Positions 24,196 through 33,963 of a stretch of 64,000 bases of DNA are shown in pieces. The stretch is from positions 1 to 64,000 of the forward strand of contig CAKZUB010000020.1 of the NCBI GenBank assembly GCA_937921505.1, in the 5' to 3' direction. A model generated the notes under the pieces. The model was not told the DNA's origin. It saw only the letters and a list, made by a program, of their open reading frames with translations, and ran no database searches. Positions within the stretch are counted from its first letter, which is position 1. Each line of letters opens with the position of its first letter. Made by a program: the position numbers and the translations under genes. This DNA is from an uncultured Clostridia bacterium. Lineage in GTDB: Bacteria > Bacillota > Clostridia > Lachnospirales > Cellulosilyticaceae.

Positions 24196-27100
24196 CTAAA
24201 ACAAAGTTAATTGGCTTGTATCTGGAATACCTTTTAATATATCATTCTTTTTCATTAAGTCAATAATAGTATGACTTACTTTAGTTTCATTTCTAAACTG
24301 TTCAATCGACAGAAATTCACCCTGTTTTCTCTTTTCAACTATATTTTTAGCTGCTATATCACCTAAACCTTGAAGAGAATTAAAAGGTGGTAAAATCCCA
24401 TCTTCTTGAATAATAAACTTTTCTGAATCTGACTCATATAAATCAATAGTTTTAAAATGGATTCCTCTTGCATACATTTCCCGAACGAGTTCTAAGACCG
24501 TTAAAGTATCTTTTTCTTTTGTAGATAATACTTGCCTTTGTTCTAATTCTTTGATAGTTTTTTCAGCGACTTCCCTTCCATGACACATTAATTCATAATC
24601 AAAGTTTCCCTTAGCACGTATAGAAAAATAGGCTGCATAGAATGCTTGAGGGTAGTGCACTTTAAAATAAGCAATTCTAAATGCCATCATCACATAAGCT
24701 GCCGCATGGGCTTTGGGAAACATATATTTAATTTTTTTACAAGAGTTGATATACCACTCTTTAACACCAGCCTTTTTCATCTCCTGCTCTTGCTCCTGCG
24801 TCAGTCCTTTTCCTTTTCTTACACATTCCATAATTTTAAAAGCTGCCTTTTTTTCAACACCTTCTATAATCAGGTAGACCATAATATCATCTCGGGTTGA
24901 AATAACTTCCGAAAGACTTGCCACTCCTTGTCTAACTAATTCTTGTGCATTATTAAGCCATACATCTGTTCCATGAGAAAGGCCTGAAATTCTAATAAGT
25001 TCTGAAAATGTAGTAGGTTTTGTATCAACTAGCATTTGTCTAACAAATTTTGTACCAAACTCGGGGATACCCAAAGAACCTACTTCACTATTTATATCTT
25101 CACGCGTTACTTGTAACGCTTCTGTTGTTGTAAATAGTGATATCGTCCTAGAATCATCAAGTGGGATCTGCGTTGCATTAAGGCCTGTTAAGTCTTCAAG
25201 CATCCGTATAATAGTCGGATCATCATGGCCTAGTATATCTAACTTTAACAATCTTCCGCTTATTGAGTGATAGTCAAAGTGTGTCGTTGTGACTGTTGAT
25301 TTCATATCATTAGCTGGTCTTTGCACAGGGCAAAAATTATGAATATCGTTATCTCTTGGGACAACCATAAGCCCCCCTGGATGTTGTCCTGTTGTACGTT
25401 TTATTCCTGTACAGCCGCTAATTAACCTGCTTACCTCAGCTTTTGATAGTTTCATATTTTTTTCTTCAATATACTTTTGAACAAATCCGAAAGCTGTCTT
25501 CTCAGCCAATGTTCCAATTGTTCCTGCTTTAAATACATGTGAAGAGCCAAAAAGTTCTTCTGTATAAGCGTGGGCTCTAGATTGATATTCTCCAGAAAAG
25601 TTAAGGTCGATATCAGGTTCCTTATCTCCATCAAAACCAAGAAATGTTTCAAAAGGGATATCATGCCCTTCTTTTGTTAGAAGCGTTCCGCAAGTTGGAC
25701 ATACTTTATCTGGCATATCACAACCTGAACCCCCTGCAAACTTAACAACTTCCGGAGAATCAAAATCGGAGTATTTACAGTTGCTGCACACATAATGTGG
25801 TGAAAGCGGATTAACTTCTGTAATGGTTGCCATTGTTGCTACAAAAGATGATCCAACCGACCCTCTTGAGCCTACCAAGTATCCATCCTCTAGAGATTTC
25901 CAAACCAGCTTCTGTGCAATAATATATAAAACGGCAAATCCATTTTTAATAATTGAACCAAGCTCTCTATCTAGTCTGTCCTTTACTGGTTTTGGAAGAG
26001 GATCTCCATATAACTCTATAGCTTTATGTGTTGTAATCTCAACCAATTCTTCATCTGCTCCATCAATTTTAGGAGGAAATGTCTCATCAGGAATAGGCTT
26101 AACTTCTTCTATCTCATCCGCAAGCTGATTAGGATTTTTAACAACAACGGCGTAAGCTGTTTCTTCTCCTAAGTAATCAAATTCCTTTAAAAACTCATTG
26201 GTAGTATGGAAATGCAGAGGTGGCTGATTATCAGCATCGGTATATCCCTGGCCTGTCATAATAATACGTCTATACACTTCATCTTCTGGATCAAGAAAGT
26301 GAATATCTCCTGTAGCAACTACTTTTTTATCATGTTTCTTTCCAAGTGCTACAATCTGTCGATTAATATTTTTAAGATCTTCATAAGATTGGACTTTTCC
26401 CTTTTCTAACAAAAAGTGATTATTTGTCAATGGTTGGATCTCAAGATAGTCATAAAAGCTAGCAATGCTATCAATCTGCTCCTTAGGTTTATTCTCTAAT
26501 AAAGCTCTATATAATTCTCCAGCTTCACATGCCGAACCAATAATAAGTCCTTCACTATACTTTTTATAGACGCTTTTAGGAATACGTGGTTTTTTAAAAA
26601 AATATTCAATATGAGACTTTGTAACAAGATTGTATAAATTAAATAGACCTTTTTGATTTTGAACTAAAATAATTGCATGATAAGTCTTTAGCTTTTTTAC
26701 ATCAATTTCTTTTGCTGCATAGAAACTAAGTTCATCTAGCGTCTCTATTTGCATGCTCTTTAATCTTTGGCGTAGCTTAAGAAAGATTTTGGCTGTAGCT
26801 ACTGCATCATCAATTGCACGATGATGATTTTCTAGGTCTATTTCTAAATGCTTAGCCACATGATTAAGCTTATGCCTTGTAAGCTCTGTAAGCAACAATC
26901 TCGATAATCCTAGCGTATCTACTACAGTATTAGACACAGTCCTCCCTTGTTGATTTGCAAAATAATTAATAAAACTTGTATCAAAGGCTGCATTGTGAGC
27001 TACTAAAACAGCATTTTCTATAAAATCTAGAAACTCTGGAATAATAATCTCAATCTTAGGTGCATCTTTAACCATCTCATCAGTAATCCCCGTCAGTTCA

Positions 27101-28512
27101 ATTATTGGCTTAGGTATAGGAATACAGGGATTAACAAAGGTTTTATATTCAGCTATAATCTCTCCGTTCTTGATTTTAACAGCACCTATTTCAGTAATGT
27201 GGTCTTTACCTGGTGTAAATCCTGTTGTCTCAATATCAAATACAACATAGATATCTTCTAGTGTTTGATTTTTTGAACTCTGTACAACAGCTCCTAAGTC
27301 ATCAACAAGATAAGCTTCCACACCATAAATCACCTTAATATTATGCTTTTTAGCAGCAGAAGCTGCATCCGGAAAAGATTGCACTCCTCCATGATCAGTT
27401 ATGGCTATTGCCCTATGTCCCCACTTTGCAGCTCGTCCAACTAAAGCTGATACATTTACTGTAGCATCCATACTGCTCATTTGTGTATGAGCATGTAATT
27501 CTACTCGCTTTTCTTTACTTGTATCTAAACGTATGACTTTCATTTCTCCTATTTTAATGATATCTTTTGCTTTAATAATACGTTCTTGTATAAAAGAATC
27601 ATATTCAAGGAGCCCTCTTATCTTTAAAGAATTGCCTTTTTTAATATCCCCTTTTATAATATCCCACTTATCCTTTTTAATAAAAAATTTAGCCGTAACA
27701 GAGTAAGTATAATCTGTAATATCAAGAGATACTAATACGTTGTCATTTTTAAGTTCTCTTATATCTGCATTTAAAATAGTTGCTCTTACAATGACAATCT
27801 CATCATTTTCAGGCAGCTGTGACAGATTAACCACTTGCCCTGTAAACTCTTTTCCTAAAAGAATATCACTAGGCTCAGGTGTGGTACTTTCAGATTTAGA
27901 TAAATCATTTCTCTGATTTTGATTTGTAATATGTGTAATGCTGTCCTTTGTAATCTTATGAATCTCAGCACTAATTTGAGGCATACTATGCTTCATTTCA
28001 CCCTTAAACTCAAAATCAACTTGCAGTGTGCCTACATAGTCCTCTAAAATATCCTCAAGCACTTCTTTACATTTCATTTTTTGCAAATAAGACTTATAGG
28101 AAATAGGACTCTGTATAATCAACCTATTATTTTTAAGTTCCCACCTGGCATATCGTAAAATTGCTTCTATTAGCGGTGAACTCATGCCAAGCCTTTTTAA
28201 TATCTCATGCCACTTGCTTTCTAGTAATTCTAGTGTTCCCTCTGCTGCTAAACTTCGTTGTATTTTTTTTACAAATTGGATGCTTACTTTATTTATTCCC
28301 GTTAAATTATCCTTAATCTCTGTTTCTAATACTTTAAGTGTAGATTCACTACACTCTTTAAAATCTTCAAGGTGTATTTCTACTTCTTTTTCATATTGAT
28401 TGACAACAATATCTTGTACTTTGCAATTTTCAAAATGCTGTTTAAGATGAGGATTAAGATTTAATTTTGAAAAAACATAAGAAAAATGCTTTTTTTCTTC
28501 TTTTGGATACAT
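24196..28512 (-). CDS. polC: DNA polymerase III PolC (Gram-positive type)
   Basis: This 1438-residue replicative polymerase combines all the usual parts: an N-terminal and OB-fold region (about 1-330), a split PHP domain (VELHAHTQMSSMDATVNVS, then AIAITDHGGVQSF), the DEDDh proofreading exonuclease starting at YVVFDIETTGF (about 420), and the C-family palm, thumb and fingers with PDIDLNFSGE. A zinc-like Cys4 (VCSNCKYSD then VCPTCGTLL) appears between. It is of normal length, and with ispG and rseP lies in the conserved block. It ends 65 bases before the polC-rimP hairpin. Confidence 0.97.
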   Translation of the reverse strand: MYPKEEKKHFSYVFSKLNLNPHLKQHFENCKVQDIVVNQYEKEVEIHLEDFKECSESTLKVLETEIKDNLTGINKVSIQFVKKIQRSLAAEGTLELLESKWHEILKRLGMSSPLIEAILRYARWELKNNRLIIQSPISYKSYLQKMKCKEVLEDILEDYVGTLQVDFEFKGEMKHSMPQISAEIHKITKDSITHITNQNQRNDLSKSESTTPEPSDILLGKEFTGQVVNLSQLPENDEIVIVRATILNADIRELKNDNVLVSLDITDYTYSVTAKFFIKKDKWDIIKGDIKKGNSLKIRGLLEYDSFIQERIIKAKDIIKIGEMKVIRLDTSKEKRVELHAHTQMSSMDATVNVSALVGRAAKWGHRAIAITDHGGVQSFPDAASAAKKHNIKVIYGVEAYLVDDLGAVVQSSKNQTLEDIYVVFDIETTGFTPGKDHITEIGAVKIKNGEIIAEYKTFVNPCIPIPKPIIELTGITDEMVKDAPKIEIIIPEFLDFIENAVLVAHNAAFDTSFINYFANQQGRTVSNTVVDTLGLSRLLLTELTRHKLNHVAKHLEIDLENHHRAIDDAVATAKIFLKLRQRLKSMQIETLDELSFYAAKEIDVKKLKTYHAIILVQNQKGLFNLYNLVTKSHIEYFFKKPRIPKSVYKKYSEGLIIGSACEAGELYRALLENKPKEQIDSIASFYDYLEIQPLTNNHFLLEKGKVQSYEDLKNINRQIVALGKKHDKKVVATGDIHFLDPEDEVYRRIIMTGQGYTDADNQPPLHFHTTNEFLKEFDYLGEETAYAVVVKNPNQLADEIEEVKPIPDETFPPKIDGADEELVEITTHKAIELYGDPLPKPVKDRLDRELGSIIKNGFAVLYIIAQKLVWKSLEDGYLVGSRGSVGSSFVATMATITEVNPLSPHYVCSNCKYSDFDSPEVVKFAGGSGCDMPDKVCPTCGTLLTKEGHDIPFETFLGFDGDKEPDIDLNFSGEYQSRAHAYTEELFGSSHVFKAGTIGTLAEKTAFGFVQKYIEEKNMKLSKAEVSRLISGCTGIKRTTGQHPGGLMVVPRDNDIHNFCPVQRPANDMKSTVTTTHFDYHSISGRLLKLDILGHDDPTIIRMLEDLTGLNATQIPLDDSRTISLFTTTEALQVTREDINSEVGSLGIPEFGTKFVRQMLVDTKPTTFSELIRISGLSHGTDVWLNNAQELVRQGVASLSEVISTRDDIMVYLIIEGVEKKAAFKIMECVRKGKGLTQEQEQEMKKAGVKEWYINSCKKIKYMFPKAHAAAYVMMAFRIAYFKVHYPQAFYAAYFSIRAKGNFDYELMCHGREVAEKTIKELEQRQVLSTKEKDTLTVLELVREMYARGIHFKTIDLYESDSEKFIIQEDGILPPFNSLQGLGDIAAKNIVEKRKQGEFLSIEQFRNETKVSHTIIDLMKKNDILKGIPDTSQLTLF

Positions 28513-28526
28513 GTTGCCATCCCCTT

Positions 28527-29588
28527 TTAGTACATATCTTCTATTTCTTCCATAAGTGCATTAAAGAGCTCATTTTCTTTTACTTTTCTTACAATCTGAC
28601 CTTTTTTAAAGATAAGACCTTCATTTTTCCCTCCGGCAATACCAATATCAGCTTCTTTAGCTTCTCCTGGTCCATTGACAATACACCCCATAACTGCAAT
28701 TTTAAGATCTTTTTGAATATGCCTTGTAGCGTATTCCACTTTTTTTGCAAGTTCAATAAGATTGACCTCTGTCCTCCCACATGTAGGACATGCAATAATT
28801 TCAACTCCAAATTTTCTAAGTCCTAGTGACTGTAAAACATATTTTGCACATTCTATTTCTTTGATAGGGTCATCTGATAATGACACACGAATTGTATCAC
28901 CTATACCTTGTGCCAATATAGCTCCAAGTCCAACTGCAGATTTAATAGTTCCTTTATATAACGTTCCTGATTCTGTAATACCTACATGTAAAGGATAGTC
29001 ATAGTGATAAGCGAAGGTAGTATAAGCATCTATTGCTAAAGGAACTTGAGACGCCTTAAGAGAGATCACAATATCATGGAAATCTAGTTCTTCTAATATT
29101 GTAATATGCCTTTTCGCACTTTCTAACATAGAAAGTGCATTAACTCCCCCATATTGTTTTAAAATATCTTTTTCTATAGATCCTGAGTTAACACCAATTC
29201 TTATAGGAATTTTATATTGTTTAGCTTTTTCAACAACTTTTTCTACGCGATCACGACTTCCAATATTGCCTGGATTAATTCTTAACTTATTAATACCATT
29301 TTCAATCGCCATTATCGCCAACTTATAATCAAAATGGATATCTGCTACTAATGGAATATGAATACCTTTTATAATTTTATCAATCGCTTTAGCAGCCTCT
29401 GCGTGGGGTACTGCTATTCTCACGATCTCACATCCAGCTTCTTCTAGTGCTAAGATTTGTTGTATCGTCTCTTCTACATTTTCTGTTTTTGTATTTGTCA
29501 TTGACTGTATAAGAATAGGGTTCCCGCCTCCAACAACTCTATCTCCAATACATATCACCCGCGTATCTTCTCTTTTGTATAGCCTCAT
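28527..29588 (-). CDS. ispG: 4-hydroxy-3-methylbut-2-en-1-yl diphosphate synthase IspG
   Basis: This 353-residue [4Fe-4S] enzyme makes HMBPP in the MEP isoprenoid pathway, using reduced ferredoxin or flavodoxin. It shows the typical GGGNPILIQSMTNTKTENVE start, the TIM-barrel segments and the C-terminal cluster-binding residues IACPTCGRTEVN and GCIVNGPGEA. It starts by overlapping the rseP stop by 4 bases (ATGA). In Bacillus proS stands at this place; here ispG does, as is common in Clostridia. Confidence 0.96.
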   Translation of the reverse strand: MRLYKREDTRVICIGDRVVGGGNPILIQSMTNTKTENVEETIQQILALEEAGCEIVRIAVPHAEAAKAIDKIIKGIHIPLVADIHFDYKLAIMAIENGINKLRINPGNIGSRDRVEKVVEKAKQYKIPIRIGVNSGSIEKDILKQYGGVNALSMLESAKRHITILEELDFHDIVISLKASQVPLAIDAYTTFAYHYDYPLHVGITESGTLYKGTIKSAVGLGAILAQGIGDTIRVSLSDDPIKEIECAKYVLQSLGLRKFGVEIIACPTCGRTEVNLIELAKKVEYATRHIQKDLKIAVMGCIVNGPGEAKEADIGIAGGKNEGLIFKKGQIVRKVKENELFNALMEEIEDMY

Positions 29589-30622
29589 ATATTAAACACC
29601 TTCATGATATCATTATATAATACAACGACTGTTAATAGCATTAATAAAACAAATCCAATGAAATGGACAACTGATTCTTTTTCTGGATCTAGTGGTTTTC
29701 CTCTTAACATTTCAATTAGAATAAAGACAATACGTCCTCCATCTAATGCTGGTATTGGAAGCAAATTTATAACTCCTAAATTAGCTGATATGACAGCCCC
29801 TATATAAATCATATTCATAATGGCAAGTAGAATACCGCCTGATTGCATACCAGTATCCCATTGTTTAGCACTAAAATCTGCAACTCCAATTATTCCTGCT
29901 ACTTGGTCCATAGGTACTTGACCTGTAATAAGCTGAGTAAAGCCGAGCCAGACTTGACCAATAACTTGAAAAGTATTTACAAAACCAACTTTCATATTAT
30001 GAAATATATTAAAGTGTACAATTTCTGGCGTAAATCCAAATCGTGCACGGTTTTCTTTTTCTAGCCATTTTGCTTTTAGTTCAACATTAAAAGATGTCTC
30101 ATTTCCTCTTTGTATAGTGAAAATATAGCTTTTATCTTTTTGCTCAACAAGTGCTGTAATATCTGCTAATTTACTAATACGCGTTCCATCTATTGCATTA
30201 ATTTTATCGCCTACAAGTAAATTTGCCCCTGCGGCCGGCATATTATCTTCTATACTTCGAATGACATTGTTCCCATATCCAACATAACCTGCCAAAATAG
30301 TAAGCAATATAAATGCCAAAACAAAATTCATTATTGCACCAAAGCTTACTATAAATAACTTTTGCCATGGTCTTTTTGAACACATAGCTCTTGGATTATC
30401 ACTTTTCCCCACTTCTTCTTCCATACTGCAAAATCCACCTATAGGAAATGCTCGTATTGAATAAATGGTTTCTCCTTTTTTAATAGACCAAATCTTTGGA
30501 CCCATTCCTACTGCAAATTCATGAACAAGTACACCATTTTTTTTAGCTGCAATATAATGACCCCATTCATGAATAACAACTATAAGTGCAAACATTAATA
30601 TAATAATAAGTATTGTTAGCAT
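29585..30622 (-). CDS. rseP: Site-2 zinc metalloprotease RseP/RasP
   Basis: This 345-residue intramembrane metalloprotease carries the HEWGH zinc-binding motif at about residue 18-22 within the first membrane segment, a PDZ domain (about 120-200) and the C-terminal NLLPIPALDGGRI motif. It probably cleaves anti-sigma factors and remnant signal peptides at the membrane. It overlaps dxr by 7 bases and ispG by 4, so the three are coupled. Confidence 0.95.
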   Translation of the reverse strand: MLTILIIILMFALIVVIHEWGHYIAAKKNGVLVHEFAVGMGPKIWSIKKGETIYSIRAFPIGGFCSMEEEVGKSDNPRAMCSKRPWQKLFIVSFGAIMNFVLAFILLTILAGYVGYGNNVIRSIEDNMPAAGANLLVGDKINAIDGTRISKLADITALVEQKDKSYIFTIQRGNETSFNVELKAKWLEKENRARFGFTPEIVHFNIFHNMKVGFVNTFQVIGQVWLGFTQLITGQVPMDQVAGIIGVADFSAKQWDTGMQSGGILLAIMNMIYIGAVISANLGVINLLPIPALDGGRIVFILIEMLRGKPLDPEKESVVHFIGFVLLMLLTVVVLYNDIMKVFNI

Positions 30623-31782
30623 TTTTCTACCTTCCTTCTGCTATATTCTCTAGCCCATTTATCACACTCCAAAATATCATTAAGAGTTGGCCTATCTATA
30701 CATATGTGTTTTTGCATAACCTTATGTATAATTTTAGGTATCTCCATAAAAGATACTTGTCTATTTAAGAAACTTTCAACAACAACTTCATTTGCTGCAT
30801 TAAGAACCGCCGGCATTGTCCCCCCTATTTCTAGTGCTTCATAGGCAAGCTGCAAACAAGGAAACAAATCAACTCGAGGCTCCTCAAAAGACAATGTTTT
30901 AACGCGAGATAAATTAAGCTTTTCAATATAGGGAGTATCAATTCTTTTAGGATAATATATTGCATAAGAAATAGGATGGCGCATATCTGGATAACCTAGC
31001 TGAGCTATTGTTGATCCATCCTGATATTCTACCATAGAATGAATAATACTCTCTTTATGAACGATAACTTCTATTTGACTTAAACTGATATCGAACAAGT
31101 GCTTAGCTTCTATAACTTCTAACCCTTTGTTCATGAGTGTTGCTGAATCAATTGTGATTTTATGTCCCATAACCCAATTAGGGTGTTTTAGTGCATCTTC
31201 TACTGTAATTTGTTGAAGTCGTTCATAAGAATAGTCTCTAAAAGGACCTCCCGATGCTGTTAATATGAGTTTTGAAACTGAACTTCGATCATTACCTTGC
31301 AGACATTGAAAAATTGCGGAATGTTCACTATCAACTGGAATAATGGAAGCATGATTTTCTCTAGCTAATTGCATAACTATTTCACCTGCCGTAACAAGCG
31401 TTTCTTTATTAGCAAGTGCAATATTTTTTCCGTTTTTTATCGCTTCAATAGTTGGCAAAAGCCCAACCATTCCAACCACTGCTGTAATAACAAGCTCTGC
31501 TTGTTGTAAGGTAGCTACAGTAAGGAGTCCCTTTTCTCCACTGACAACTTCGGTTTGTATTTTTAATGCTTTAAGTCTATTTTGCAATTCAACAGCCTTA
31601 TCTTCTTGTACCACACATACTACTTGAGGCATGAATTCTAAAATTTGAGTTTCCAATAAGACTATATTGCTATGTGCCGTTAAACCAATAACTTTGAGTT
31701 TTTCATCTCTTCTAACTACATCTAGTGTTTGCGTTCCAATGGATCCTGTAGACCCTAAAATAACTATGTTCCTATTTTGCAC
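30616..31782 (-). CDS. dxr: 1-deoxy-D-xylulose 5-phosphate reductoisomerase
   Basis: This 388-residue NADPH-dependent enzyme forms MEP, the committed step of the MEP pathway. It has the Rossmann start VILGSTGSIGTQTLDVVRR, the metal-binding PVDSEHSAIFQCLQG segment and the catalytic-loop residues HPNWVMGHKITIDSATLMNK (20 residues). Together with ispG and uppS it joins isoprenoid building and undecaprenyl lipid synthesis in one operon. It follows cdsA by 11 bases. Confidence 0.97.
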   Translation of the reverse strand: MQNRNIVILGSTGSIGTQTLDVVRRDEKLKVIGLTAHSNIVLLETQILEFMPQVVCVVQEDKAVELQNRLKALKIQTEVVSGEKGLLTVATLQQAELVITAVVGMVGLLPTIEAIKNGKNIALANKETLVTAGEIVMQLARENHASIIPVDSEHSAIFQCLQGNDRSSVSKLILTASGGPFRDYSYERLQQITVEDALKHPNWVMGHKITIDSATLMNKGLEVIEAKHLFDISLSQIEVIVHKESIIHSMVEYQDGSTIAQLGYPDMRHPISYAIYYPKRIDTPYIEKLNLSRVKTLSFEEPRVDLFPCLQLAYEALEIGGTMPAVLNAANEVVVESFLNRQVSFMEIPKIIHKVMQKHICIDRPTLNDILECDKWAREYSRRKVEKC

Positions 31783-31793
31783 ACTACTAACTC

Positions 31794-32603
31794 CTATCTT
31801 ATAATGTTTTCAACTAGTGTTACTGCTACATAAATAACAGGTGCAACTAACAATAAACTATCTACTCTATCTAATATACCTCCATGTCCAGGCAATATAT
31901 ATCCAAAATCTTTTTGATCAAAAAACCTCTTAATAGCTGATGCAGCTAAATCTCCAAATTGGGAAATGATAGAAGCAATGATTACTGTAATGATCACTAC
32001 CACTGTATGTTCTCTTAATACCCCAAAAGTATAGTGCGTGTAAATGATTGTATAAACATATCCAAGTAATCCTGCACCAATAAGTCCACCTATACTTCCT
32101 TCTATAGTCTTTTTAGGACTAAGTTTTGGTGCTAGTTTATGTTTTCCTATAAGAATACCTGTAAAATATGCAAAAGTATCGGAGCCCCAAGAACTAATTA
32201 CAATAAGCCATACCCAAAAAGCACCATATACTGTATTTCTCGTTAAGATAATAAAACCAAATAATAAACCAATATAAAGTGATGAAAATATCGTAAGTGA
32301 TACATCTATTATTGAATACTTGGGGTGTTTGATTACCATACAGATAAGAGCAATCACTATTAAAAGAGCTAAATAAATACTATAATGTGCATTAATTATT
32401 TTAAAAAATGCAAAATATAACAACAAAGACCCATAGCCTACATATTTTATAGGATTATGAATATCTCTCATTGTATGAAACAATTCATAGATGCCCAAAC
32501 AACTAATAACTATCATAGCATAGTTAAGAGTGGGACTCCCAAGTGTTACAATTAAAATGACAAGCGGAACACCTATAACTCCTGTTATTATTCTAGTTAA
32601 CAC
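31794..32603 (-). CDS. cdsA: Phosphatidate cytidylyltransferase
   Basis: This 269-residue multi-spanning membrane enzyme makes CDP-diacylglycerol for phospholipids. The signature region is GSDTFAYFTGILIGKHKLAP then SPKKTIEGSIGG, and GDLAASAIKRFFDQKDFG appears near the end. It lies 13 bases after uppS, in the conserved uppS-cdsA-dxr order. Confidence 0.96.
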   Translation of the reverse strand: MLTRIITGVIGVPLVILIVTLGSPTLNYAMIVISCLGIYELFHTMRDIHNPIKYVGYGSLLLYFAFFKIINAHYSIYLALLIVIALICMVIKHPKYSIIDVSLTIFSSLYIGLLFGFIILTRNTVYGAFWVWLIVISSWGSDTFAYFTGILIGKHKLAPKLSPKKTIEGSIGGLIGAGLLGYVYTIIYTHYTFGVLREHTVVVIITVIIASIISQFGDLAASAIKRFFDQKDFGYILPGHGGILDRVDSLLLVAPVIYVAVTLVENIIR

Positions 32604-32616
32604 GTTTTAATTCCTC

Positions 32617-33333
32617 CTATTCACTCTTACCAAATCTTCTTTTTCTCCTCTTATATTCATCAATTGCTAAGTTAAACTCTTCTATCGTAAATTCCGGCCA
32701 TAAACACGTTGTAAAATAAAACTCACTATATGTTAATTGCCAAGGTAAAAAATTACTTGTTCGTATTTCACCACTTGTACGAATCATGAGGTCGGGGTCA
32801 GGCTGATGGCCTGTATCTAAATACTGTGAAAATAAATCTTCATTAATCATTTCACAATCTATGTGTTTTAACTTTATATCACTTGCTATATTTTTACAAG
32901 CCCTAATAATCTCATCACGTCCTCCATAATTAAAAGCCATATTAAAGCATAGCCCTTTTTTATCTTTTGTAATCTCTTGTAAGTGTAAGATTTTCTCTCT
33001 TAACTCCTTAGGGATATTAGGAGAAAAAATATCTCCTATTGCATTAAATCGAATCTCTTCTCTAGGAGCTTTTTTAATATGTTCATCCAGGTACTTTCTA
33101 AATAATTTTATAAGTCCATCTACTTCATTTTGAGGCCTATTCCAATTTTCAGTAGAAAAAGCATACACAGTTAAATATTGAATGCCTATTTGATTTGCAT
33201 GCTTTATAATAGTCTCCAGTGTTTTTGTGCCTTTACGGTGTCCCGCATTTCGTGGCAGGTTGTTTTCTTTAGCCCATCTCCCATTACCATCCATGATAAT
33301 AGCCACATGTATGGGGGTTTTTATCTCTTCCAT
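32617..33333 (-). CDS. uppS: Undecaprenyl diphosphate synthase (cis-prenyltransferase)
   Basis: This 238-residue cytoplasmic or peripheral enzyme builds the C55 lipid carrier for peptidoglycan from IPP and FPP. It has HVAIIMDGNGRWAKENNLPR with the catalytic Asp and the GHRKG motif, FSTENWNRP, and the C-terminal IRTSGEIRTSNFLPWQLTYS segment. The AGGAGG site lies just after the terminator-like hairpin at 33354-33386, with no room for a promoter between them. Confidence 0.96.
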   Translation of the reverse strand: MEEIKTPIHVAIIMDGNGRWAKENNLPRNAGHRKGTKTLETIIKHANQIGIQYLTVYAFSTENWNRPQNEVDGLIKLFRKYLDEHIKKAPREEIRFNAIGDIFSPNIPKELREKILHLQEITKDKKGLCFNMAFNYGGRDEIIRACKNIASDIKLKHIDCEMINEDLFSQYLDTGHQPDPDLMIRTSGEIRTSNFLPWQLTYSEFYFTTCLWPEFTIEEFNLAIDEYKRRKRRFGKSE

Positions 33334-33353
33334 GACTAATGTCCTCCTATATT

Positions 33354-33386
33354 AAAAAAAACTCATCCTAATGGAGGAGTTTTTTT
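33354..33386 (-). terminator. Terminator-like hairpin between frr and uppS
   Basis: On the minus strand AAAAAAACTC pairs with GAGTTTTTTT around CTCC/GGAT, closing a short loop and followed by a run of eight T's (33354-33361 complement). It begins 4 bases after the frr stop codon. It should terminate a good share of transcripts from rpsB-frr, while uppS starts only 20 bases later. Confidence 0.7.
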
Positions 33387-33390
33387 AGTA

Positions 33391-33945
33391 TTATACAGAT
33401 AAAATCTCTTTATTTTTACTTTCAATAAATTTATCTATATCCTCTATAAACTTATCAGTTAATTTCTGAACCTCTTTTTCAGCTACTTCTTGTTCATCTT
33501 CACTGATCTCATTGGCTTTTTGCATTTTTTTAAAAGTTTCTAGAGCCTCACGTCTAATATTTCTAATAGCAACCTTTGTACTTTCACCTTTTTTCTTAAC
33601 CTCTTTAGTCAGGTCTTTTCTACGTTCTTCATTAAGCTCTGGGAAAACTAATCGTATTACTTTTCCATCATTTGAAGGATTAATACCTATATCTGATTCA
33701 TTAATAGCTTTTTCAATAGCTTTAACCAAAGATGCATCCCATGGTTGTATTTGCAATATGCGAGCCTCTGGAATGCTGATATTACCTACTTGTTGTATAG
33801 GAGTTGCCACACCATAATAATCTACAACCATTCTATCTAAAACATGTGGATTAGCCCTTCCTGCACGGATTGTGCTTAAGTCATCAGCAAATGATTGTAT
33901 TGTCTTTTTCATTTTATCTTCATACTTATTTAATGTCTGTTTCAC
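33391..33945 (-). CDS. frr: Ribosome recycling factor
   Basis: This 184-residue protein splits post-termination ribosomes together with EF-G. It has the typical start, the TIRAGRANPHVLDRMVVDYY segment and the RRDLTKEVKKKGE-like helices (here RRKDLTKEVKKKGESTKVAI). It follows pyrH by 18 bases and is followed by a terminator-like hairpin. Confidence 0.97.
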   Translation of the reverse strand: MKQTLNKYEDKMKKTIQSFADDLSTIRAGRANPHVLDRMVVDYYGVATPIQQVGNISIPEARILQIQPWDASLVKAIEKAINESDIGINPSNDGKVIRLVFPELNEERRKDLTKEVKKKGESTKVAIRNIRREALETFKKMQKANEISEDEQEVAEKEVQKLTDKFIEDIDKFIESKNKEILSV

Positions 33946-33963
33946 CCTACATATCCTCCTTAA

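Noticed and set aside
25452..25664. Second minus-strand frame inside polC that could suggest a frameshift
   Set aside because: The polC frame is continuous from 28512 to 24196 and covers all domains, so this is only a chance open frame.
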